From Sneathiellales bacterium (GTDB lineage Bacteria; Pseudomonadota; Alphaproteobacteria; JANQFL01): a DNA stretch of 64,000 bases. Position 1 is the first letter of the stretch. Each line of letters starts with the position of its first letter. The stretch spans positions 1 to 64,000 of the forward strand of contig JANQFL010000004.1 in assembly GCA_028277845.1 (NCBI GenBank). Reading direction: 5' to 3'. The notes beneath the pieces were generated by a model. That model saw nothing but the letters and a program-made list of their open reading frames with translations. It was not told the origin of the DNA and searched no databases. Below, one piece after another: positions 31,331-38,425 of this stretch. The translations under genes were made by a program, and so were the position numbers.

Positions 31331-33066
31331 AGAAGCGCGGCGCGGACGTGGTGGTCAAGGCGCTGGAGGACGAAGGCGCCAGGTACGCCTTTGGCATTCC
31401 CGGCACCCACAACATCGAACTGTACGACTCCATCGACCAGGCCGGCACCATCGAGACCGTCCTGGTGACCGACGAGCAGGCCGCCTCGTTCATGGCCGAC
31501 GCCGTGTCGCGCTCGTCGGATTCCGTGGGCGTACTCAACGTGGTGCCTGGCGCCGGTATTAGTCATGCCCTCTCCGGCATCGCCGAGGCGTACATGGACA
31601 ACGTGCCCATGGTGGTGCTGGCCTCGGGCATCCGCGACGACACCGGCAAGGCGTTCCAACTGCACGACATCGACCAGCTCGCCCTGCTGGCGCCCGTCAC
31701 CAAGGCCCAGCTCAAGGTCCAGGCGCCCGGCGACATCTACCCCACCGTGCGCCAGGCGTTCGCGCTGGCCCGCGAGGGCGCCCCCGGCCCGGTCGCCGTC
31801 GAGGTGCCGGCCAACTATTACATCCTGACCCAGAACATTCCCGAGCTGACCTATGAGGCTCCCGCCGGTGGCCCCACGCCGCCCGACCCGGCCCAGGTGG
31901 CCGAGGCCGCAAGAATGCTGACCGAGGCCAGGAACCCGGCCATCTACGTCGGCAACGGGGCGCGCGGCGCCTCCGAGCGCTTACAACAAGTGGCGGAAAC
32001 GTTGGCCGCGCCGGTCACCACCACCATCCAGGGCAAGGGCGTGATGCCCGAAAGCCATCCCCTGTTTCTATGGAACGGCTTCGGCCGCGCCGCGCCGCCG
32101 TTCGTGCGCAAGGCCATGGACCGCTGCGACGCCCTGTTGGCCATCGGCTGCCGCTTCGGCGAGGTGGCGACGGCGTCGTACGGCTTCGAGACGCCCGAGA
32201 ACCTGATCCACGTCGACATCGACCCGAGCGTGTTCGACCGCAACTACAAATCCCGCCTCGCCGTCGAATCCGACGCCGGCCTGTTCCTGACGGCGCTACT
32301 GGAGCACCTGGGCTCTTTGGATTCTGGGGGCCGCGACTCATCGACGCTCGCATCCGAAATCGCCGCCGGGCACGCCGCCCTCGCCGCCGACCGGGCCGGC
32401 CAGAAATCGGGCGAGCGGGTGCGCCCCGCCGCCCTGTTCGCCGCCCTGCAGAAACACGCCGGGGCGGACGCCATCTTCACCGCCGACAGCGGCAACTCCA
32501 CCTTCCTGGCCATGGAGCATTTACGGCTCGACGCGCCCGGCCGTTTCCTCGCTCCGGTGGACTACTCCTGCATGGGCTATTCGGTGCCGGCGGCGCTCGG
32601 CGCCAAGATCGCCAACCCGTCAAAGGACGTCATCGCCCTGGCCGGCGACGGCGCGCTTCTGATGACCGGGCTGGAACTCCTGACGGGCGCGGCCTACGGC
32701 GCGGCACCGGCTGTGTTCGTGCTGCGCGACGGCGAACTGGCGCAAATCGCCCAGTTCCAGAAGATCACCATGAACAAGAAGGTCAACACCGATCTGCCCG
32801 GCTACTCGGTGGAGGCCTTCGCCACCGCCGCCAACTGCGACTTCCTGCGGCTAGACTCAGATGCCGACTGCGACACCGTCGTCGCCGAGGCGTTGAAGCG
32901 CACCCGCGACGGCGGGCCGCCGATCATGATCGACGTCGCCATCGACTATTCCTACAAGACCTTCTTCACCAAAGGCGCCGTGACGACGAACTTCTGGCGG
33001 CTGCCGTGGAACGACCGGTTGAAGTTGTTGGGAAGAGCGGTGGGACGGAGGATTGTGCCAGGGTGA
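31327..33066 (+). CDS. Thiamine-pyrophosphate-dependent enzyme (acetolactate synthase/benzoylformate decarboxylase-like)
   Basis: GIPGTHNIELYDSI, TDEQAASFMADAVSR, TPP motif GDGALLMTGLELLTGAAYGAAPAVFVLRDGE; overlaps GMC stop. Confidence 0.9.
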   Translation: MKKRGADVVVKALEDEGARYAFGIPGTHNIELYDSIDQAGTIETVLVTDEQAASFMADAVSRSSDSVGVLNVVPGAGISHALSGIAEAYMDNVPMVVLASGIRDDTGKAFQLHDIDQLALLAPVTKAQLKVQAPGDIYPTVRQAFALAREGAPGPVAVEVPANYYILTQNIPELTYEAPAGGPTPPDPAQVAEAARMLTEARNPAIYVGNGARGASERLQQVAETLAAPVTTTIQGKGVMPESHPLFLWNGFGRAAPPFVRKAMDRCDALLAIGCRFGEVATASYGFETPENLIHVDIDPSVFDRNYKSRLAVESDAGLFLTALLEHLGSLDSGGRDSSTLASEIAAGHAALAADRAGQKSGERVRPAALFAALQKHAGADAIFTADSGNSTFLAMEHLRLDAPGRFLAPVDYSCMGYSVPAALGAKIANPSKDVIALAGDGALLMTGLELLTGAAYGAAPAVFVLRDGELAQIAQFQKITMNKKVNTDLPGYSVEAFATAANCDFLRLDSDADCDTVVAEALKRTRDGGPPIMIDVAIDYSYKTFFTKGAVTTNFWRLPWNDRLKLLGRAVGRRIVPG

Positions 33067-33090
33067 ATTAGCGCGGAAACTTGCAGTACC

Positions 33091-34146
33091 TTACTCACTC
33101 TGACCAACAATTTGATTGGCCAATTCTAGGCTTTTTTCTTGCAAGATTTTTTGTTGATTGTCCGCATTTGTTAGAGAGATAAGCAAGTTTGCTGTTGCAC
33201 GAAGTGTATTACGAAGTTGTTCCAATCTCACATCGTATGTGTCAGCTCCAGAAACGTCGACGTTATCAAAAACTGCGGTGACACGGCCGATCCAACGTTT
33301 ATCAATTTCGCTACCTTCGGTCACCAAGGTTTCAAAATCTTTGAAACCAATGACATCGAACATTCTCGGTCCTTTGTCCATTTCTCGAAGCATCAAATCT
33401 CCTAGACCCACTTGCCAGTCTCTGTAGATCCAAGCTTCTCGATAAGACAAGCACTGCACCGCTCTTGCGACAGTTTCGTTGACGACTTCTTCACCAGGTG
33501 GATTGACTTTTAGTTCGTTGGAAACCTTATTCGCAAGTTCGAGGCAGAGATTTCTCTGGCTATCCTTTGATAGCTCGCTAGCCACTATCACCTGTCCCGC
33601 ATGCAGTTCTCTGCTCAAAATCTGATCTACTACAATGCCAATGCGTATCAGTTCAGACTCATTATTGTTGGTGTTCAAATCCCAAAGCTGCATCAGCCCT
33701 ACTAACCGTCTACCTTCGACATGTGCCCCATCGGCTAAAGCCGATTCGAGATCGCTTATCGCGCTTCTAATCGTCGCGATATCTTCGCTTTTTGTTGCTT
33801 TTAAAAATGACAATTCCCGACGAAATGCACGAATCCAACCAAGGAGTGTTAGAATCCTGTAGAACGTACTTAACCGCTTATACTCGGCAAACTTTGACGA
33901 ATGTGCGTCAACCTGAAGATACGCACCCCGACCTTCACCGTTTATCACTTCATTTAGGCGCCACAATAGACTTGTTGCGCTTGAAGCAAGTGGATCAGAA
34001 TACTTGTGAAATATCTCTTGTGCCGTTTCGGTTTTTTCTGCGCGACGCTCCCAAATCTTCATACCTACATCACGCACAATTATGCCGACGACCGCCACGA
34101 CAGCGGCCACTAATGCGGCTTGCAGTTGGGGTGACAAAGTAGTCAT
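33091..34146 (-). CDS. Orphan protein with one N-terminal TM segment and a cytosolic helical domain, function unknown
   Basis: MTTLSPQLQAALVAAVVAVVGIIVRDVGMKIWERRAEKTETAQEIFHKYSDPLASSATSLLWRLNEVI; visibly AT-rich compared with flanks; no family recognised. Confidence 0.7.
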   Translation of the reverse strand: MTTLSPQLQAALVAAVVAVVGIIVRDVGMKIWERRAEKTETAQEIFHKYSDPLASSATSLLWRLNEVINGEGRGAYLQVDAHSSKFAEYKRLSTFYRILTLLGWIRAFRRELSFLKATKSEDIATIRSAISDLESALADGAHVEGRRLVGLMQLWDLNTNNNESELIRIGIVVDQILSRELHAGQVIVASELSKDSQRNLCLELANKVSNELKVNPPGEEVVNETVARAVQCLSYREAWIYRDWQVGLGDLMLREMDKGPRMFDVIGFKDFETLVTEGSEIDKRWIGRVTAVFDNVDVSGADTYDVRLEQLRNTLRATANLLISLTNADNQQKILQEKSLELANQIVGQSE

Positions 34147-34242
34147 TGGTGACTAACAATTTGAAGCGCTCTCTGCGCGAATAGGTAGACTCTATCTTTA
34201 GTTACGCAGTGAGCAACTAATTCTTTTTTTGGTTACAATGGA

Positions 34243-34470
34243 CACTGCGATCTCGTGCGGCTTGACGCCAAGAGCGACGCCGTCGTCGCCGAGGCCCTCA
34301 AACGCACCCGCGAAGGCGGCCCGCCGATCATGATCGACGTCGCCATCGACTATTCCTACAAGACCTTCTTCACCAAGGGCGCCGTGACGACGAACTTCTG
34401 GCGGTTGCCGTGGAATGACCGGCTGAAGTTGTTGGGACGCGCGGTGGGGCGGAGGATTGTGCCGGGGTGA
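34243..34470 (+). pseudogene. Truncated, diverged second copy of the 3' end of the TPP-enzyme gene
   Basis: CDLVRLDAKSDAVVAEALKRTREGGPPIMIDVAIDYSYKTFFTKGAVTTNFWRLPWNDRLKLLGRAVGRRIVPG nearly identical to the C-terminus at about 32838-33066, with nucleotide differences and a 2-codon indel; no 5' part of the gene. Confidence 0.92.
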
Positions 34471-34537
34471 CCCTATATCGGCATTCAATTAAGCAAATAG
34501 GGCCGCAAACACTATTCTGATCAGGAGCCGATTCAAA

Positions 34538-35593
34538 TCAAATACCCGGCCGGGCTGGGATATCTTGCACAGCGTTTTTTGCGAAATCACTTAAGAGCGC
34601 CAATTTACTTCGAACGTAAGCGTTTTCGGGTTCAACGCTCCTCCAGAAATTTAACTTGCCAATAACCCTGTCAACATACACGGGATCGAATATACCTTCG
34701 CGCTCTGACTGATTTAGAACGCCGTTACGTTCAATAAAGTACACCTCTTGTCTGATCTTACGGCGTGTTGGCCGAGGTAGTTTTAGACTCCCCGATCCTA
34801 TCGATATTCCTGTAACTATCCGACGACCGCCACCACGAATCAGGCGGGTTTTACTTTCATTGATAGCGAAACCTTCGTTCTCAATAATGGCGCCCACATG
34901 GGACAAAAACTTGATGGCAATCTTGTCCCCTGAAAATGTTAAATCATCTGCATATCGTGAGTAATTCAACCCAAATTGGTTGGCTAACCCTGCCAATCGC
35001 AAGTCCAATGGAGTAGCTACAATGTTGCTAATTACTGGGCTAGCGGCACCACCCTGTGGCAATGAATTCCTCAAACTACACAAAGTACCTAAGTAATAAC
35101 TGACGCGCGGCGTGTAACCGATAAATCGAAAAATAGCTACAACTCGAGGCAGAGCTATGCTGGGAAAGAAATTTCTGATATCGAGCTTCAGAATACAGCT
35201 TTTGCCTAAGTGTTCTCTTGCATTCGTAATAACAGACTTTTCTGGTGCAAATCCGTGCGCATATTCACTAATTCGCACTGAACCTAGTATGTTGTTCGCA
35301 ATCCATCGCTGTAACTCAAGCATAAATGGATAAGGCGCATCTATTGTTCGTTCTCCACCGTTTGATTTAGGTATGGTGAAAGTGCGATAAAATTTTTCAG
35401 GCTTAATAACTGCTTGAGTCAAAATTTCTTTTTGAACACCCAGTATTTCACTTAGATGATCAAGTTCAAAGACAACTGGAACTCCCCTATTATCTAAACG
35501 CTCAATGTAAGAAACATATGCGTTCACCCATTTTTCAGAACGCACATTTTCTTGGATATTGTGTATCCATTCTGCTTTTTCATTCAAATCCAT
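34538..35593 (-). CDS. Retron-type reverse transcriptase
   Basis: MDLNEKAEWIHN start; RT motifs plus retron hallmarks: NAREH (NAxxH, region X), YADD catalytic motif, IVTGISI (VTG, region Y); LPQGGAASPVISN. Confidence 0.92.
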   Translation of the reverse strand: MDLNEKAEWIHNIQENVRSEKWVNAYVSYIERLDNRGVPVVFELDHLSEILGVQKEILTQAVIKPEKFYRTFTIPKSNGGERTIDAPYPFMLELQRWIANNILGSVRISEYAHGFAPEKSVITNAREHLGKSCILKLDIRNFFPSIALPRVVAIFRFIGYTPRVSYYLGTLCSLRNSLPQGGAASPVISNIVATPLDLRLAGLANQFGLNYSRYADDLTFSGDKIAIKFLSHVGAIIENEGFAINESKTRLIRGGGRRIVTGISIGSGSLKLPRPTRRKIRQEVYFIERNGVLNQSEREGIFDPVYVDRVIGKLNFWRSVEPENAYVRSKLALLSDFAKNAVQDIPARPGI

Positions 35594-35610
35594 AAAAAAG
35601 GAAGGCGCCA

Positions 35611-35780
35611 GAGAATACTGTCTAGTCAACTTGTTCTTGCACAATCGCAGGAGTGCTAAGCGACAGCGAATTGTGCGACAACTTGTCAAAGTTGTCGGCG
35701 TGAGCCCTCAAGGTTCATGCCGATAGGTTAAAACTGGCCTTATCCACACGAGGCGAATACACCTCATCGTGCTATTCTCC
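35611..35780 (-). ncRNA. Candidate retron msr-msd noncoding RNA
   Basis: Terminal a1/a2 inverted repeat GGAGAAUA/UAUUCUC(U) at 35773-35780 and 35611-35617; UAGC just after a1; stem-loops at 35745-35771, 35676-35697 and 35639-35676; ends 17 nt upstream of RT ATG. Confidence 0.75.
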
Positions 35781-36143
35781 GACGCCAAGTTTCTCCTTCT
35801 TACCAATTTCTACTAAAAGTCTTCTATCAACTTGTTTGAAAGACGGAAGATAAGCGGTCATTTCTCGGTCTGTTTTGTCCAAGAAATCCTCAGGTATTTC
35901 GCGCCACGGTTTTTGTCGTCGGAATATCTGATGCCTAAATAAGTAAATCGTTTGCTTGGCATTGTCTTCTAGAGACAAGTATTGTTCATCTACTTTAATA
36001 ATGTTCAAATTCTTTAGTTTTACAATAGATGAATAAACTTGCGCGGGTGACAGCAAATATTTTTCATGGAACTCGTAAATGCTGCAACGTCCATATTGCA
36101 ACAAATCGACAACTATGATTTTTTCTTCGCTCGAGAACTCCAC
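35772..36143 (-). CDS. Winged-helix-like accessory protein of the retron system
   Basis: EFSSEEKIIVVDLLQYGRCSIYEFHEKYLLSPAQVYSSIVKLKNLNIIKVDEQYLSLEDNAKQTIYLF reads as a wHTH; between PRTase ORF and ncRNA. Confidence 0.7.
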   Translation of the reverse strand: MEFSSEEKIIVVDLLQYGRCSIYEFHEKYLLSPAQVYSSIVKLKNLNIIKVDEQYLSLEDNAKQTIYLFRHQIFRRQKPWREIPEDFLDKTDREMTAYLPSFKQVDRRLLVEIGKKEKLGVGE

Positions 36144-36146
36144 AAT

Positions 36147-37013
36147 TCATAACCTATTGAATAGTGTTTTTCTTTCAGACTTATCCACCAACCATTTCCA
36201 CCAGAATACAGGAAATACATTGTTCGGTATGGTACCGAATTCGTGACCAAATAAACTCTCTGAATGCCTATACCCAAAAGATGGCATTGTTTTCCTTCCA
36301 TTCTTTGCTAGCAAAGTACTTTCTAATCGCAACATTTTTTTATTTGCATCATCTAATTCACTTCCAACATAGTAATCTTGGATACCTTTTTTCAGCCAAA
36401 TTAATGAGTAGAAGCCCGCTAAATTGGCGACTGTACCTTTAGAGAACTCCATTGCCGCGATACACAGAAGGAATATTTTGATATTTGGTTTGTTAAGCTT
36501 GCCCATTGATTTAATGCAAGATGCAAGCACTTTGTTTGCTTGATTGCCAGTGCCAACAAAGTCATCAACCAAAACAATATTATCTCCATCATTAGCTGAA
36601 TGAATTGCCTTAAAAGCAGAATTGAAAAAATGCCTTTCGCTCCATCCCTGCAATCCAGCAAAATGCTTTTTCAAAGCTTGCGCGATTAGTTGTGAGCTAT
36701 CTGCATCGTCGTCGTTGTGCAATGCAGCGATCAATGTTCGATCAGGTTGAAGCTTCCATTCATCAACAACGATGGTAGTCATTGCGCCTAAACAATTATC
36801 GAACTCACCTGGCTCAATGTATGTAAACCGATGAAGTAGCTGTGTTATTAACCGCTGCTCATCGAAATCTTCGCAAAGGCTCCAAAGACACTCAAGTGCT
36901 TCATACTTGAGCGCCAGCCAAGGCTGCGCTTGCATTAAATGAAATAGCTCTTTGAACTCGTCAGGACTGAGCTTTTGGCGAGAACGTGGGATGATTTTCT
37001 TGTCTTCATCCAC
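36147..37013 (-). CDS. Phosphoribosyltransferase-like candidate effector of the retron system
   Basis: NIVLVDDFVGTGNQANKVLAS matches the PRPP-binding loop pattern (hydrophobic4-DD-xx-GTG); co-oriented and 3 bp from the wHTH gene. Confidence 0.75.
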   Translation of the reverse strand: MDEDKKIIPRSRQKLSPDEFKELFHLMQAQPWLALKYEALECLWSLCEDFDEQRLITQLLHRFTYIEPGEFDNCLGAMTTIVVDEWKLQPDRTLIAALHNDDDADSSQLIAQALKKHFAGLQGWSERHFFNSAFKAIHSANDGDNIVLVDDFVGTGNQANKVLASCIKSMGKLNKPNIKIFLLCIAAMEFSKGTVANLAGFYSLIWLKKGIQDYYVGSELDDANKKMLRLESTLLAKNGRKTMPSFGYRHSESLFGHEFGTIPNNVFPVFWWKWLVDKSERKTLFNRL

Positions 37014-37125
37014 TTAGGCTGCACCCCCAATCACTGAATTTGTTGGCTATTAGACTATCTAATACAACCAAAAATTCAATAGATTTACGCTTACAAAGAC
37101 ACGCGCCTTCTCCTTACGGTTGTCA

Positions 37126-37163
37126 CAAAAAAACCGGCGCCCATAAGGCGCCAGCAGTTTTTG
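37126..37163 (-). terminator. Rho-independent terminator of the basic secreted protein gene, copy 1
   Basis: On minus strand CTGGCGCC TTAT GGGCGCCGG TTTTTTT. Confidence 0.85.
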
Positions 37164-37203
37164 GGAGGTTTGCTGTTGAGGTGTTGAGCTTCGTCTTTTC
37201 GGC

Positions 37204-38214
37204 TTACCAGAACTTCAGCTTCTTGGCGGCCTTGCCGATGCTCTTGCCGGCCTTGGCGACGGACTTGCTGATCTTCTTGACGGTCTTCTTCGGGGTGGAG
37301 ATGGCCTTGGCGATCTTGACCGTTGTCTTGCCGACGCTCTTCACACCGTTGACCGTGTTGTTCAGCATCTTCTTCGGGTTGGTCAGGGTCTTGCCGATCT
37401 CGACCGTCTTCTTGACCGTGTCCTTGCCCAGCTTGTAGACGGCCTTGTGGGCGTTCTTCGGGTCCTTCAGGGTGTTGACCGTCCACATCGCGGCGTCCAC
37501 GGCGTCCGGCAGGTCGGTGCCCAGGACCGTCTCGGCGGCCATCACGCCGACGCCGGCGGTCAGGGCTTTGTACTTCTTCACGGACTTGGCGGTCTTGGCG
37601 ACCTGGGTGGTGGTCCGGGCGTAACGAGCAGTCTTGACGCCTTTGCGGGCGTTGCGGGCGACCTTGCCGGCCTTCAGCGTGCGGGCGGGCGCCTTGGCGA
37701 CGATGCGCTTGGCCTGGGCCCGCTGGCCGGCCTTGATGGTGCGGGACGGCACCCGGGGCGTGGCCTTGGCCTGCAGGGTCTTGGTGACGGATGCTTTCTT
37801 GCGGGCGTGGCGGGCAACGTCGCCCTGGTGGCGCAGCGCGTCGCGGTTCTTGGCGATGGCGCGGGTGACCTGCTTGCCCTTGCGGGTCTGCATGCGGTTG
37901 TTCATGCGCACGTTCTGGGCCTTCTGGCCGCGCTTCAACGTCTGGATGGCGGTCGGCTGCTTGGCGAAGCCCTTGCTGAACTTGGTGAAGCTGGCGCGCG
38001 GCTTGGGGGCGCGGGTGGCGGTGCTGGTCTTCAGAATGCCGCGGGGGGCGGTGACGGTGCGGGTCGGCTGGGCGGCGGAGTAGCCGTTGCCGGCGACGCG
38101 GGGGGTACTGTCGAAGCTGACGCCCAGGCGCGGCGCGCCGGCGTTGGCGGAAGTCATTGCGACGGTGGTGGAGACGGTGACGATGGCGGCGGCGGTGATG
38201 AATTTCGTGAACAT
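37204..38214 (-). CDS. Signal-peptide-bearing, Lys/Ala-rich histone-H1-like basic protein, copy 1
   Basis: MFTKFITAAAIVTVSTTVAMTSANAG signal peptide; K/R-rich body (KKTVEIGKTLTNPKKMLNNTVNGVKSVGKTTVKIAKAISTPKKTVKKISKSVAKAGKSIGKAAKKLKFW). Confidence 0.8.
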   Translation of the reverse strand: MFTKFITAAAIVTVSTTVAMTSANAGAPRLGVSFDSTPRVAGNGYSAAQPTRTVTAPRGILKTSTATRAPKPRASFTKFSKGFAKQPTAIQTLKRGQKAQNVRMNNRMQTRKGKQVTRAIAKNRDALRHQGDVARHARKKASVTKTLQAKATPRVPSRTIKAGQRAQAKRIVAKAPARTLKAGKVARNARKGVKTARYARTTTQVAKTAKSVKKYKALTAGVGVMAAETVLGTDLPDAVDAAMWTVNTLKDPKNAHKAVYKLGKDTVKKTVEIGKTLTNPKKMLNNTVNGVKSVGKTTVKIAKAISTPKKTVKKISKSVAKAGKSIGKAAKKLKFW

Positions 38215-38425
38215 GGTGCTTTCCTCTCGGGTTCGGTGTTGTGCCGTTGTGTTGAGAGGATTGTGCCCAGACGGCCCGCCATCCGCCGTGGCAGGCAGCA
38301 CCGCAAGCCTGTGTTAATTGTCACAAATCGGGGTGGATTCGGTCGGAATCGGCGGAAAATGAGGGAAAATGGAGATTCACCACCCCGTAATTTCAGCGGC
38401 GTGCTAGCATTTTCGCCACCTATTC

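Noticed and set aside
33067-34242. Insertion sequence between the TPP gene and its partial copy
   Set aside because: No transposase ORF or terminal inverted repeats recognised; the flanking copies are diverged gene ends, not target-site duplications.
34538-35689. RT as group II intron maturase or DGR
   Set aside because: No maturase X/HNH domain, no intron ends, no template/variable repeats seen; NAxxH, VTG and an adjacent a1/a2-flanked RNA point to a retron.
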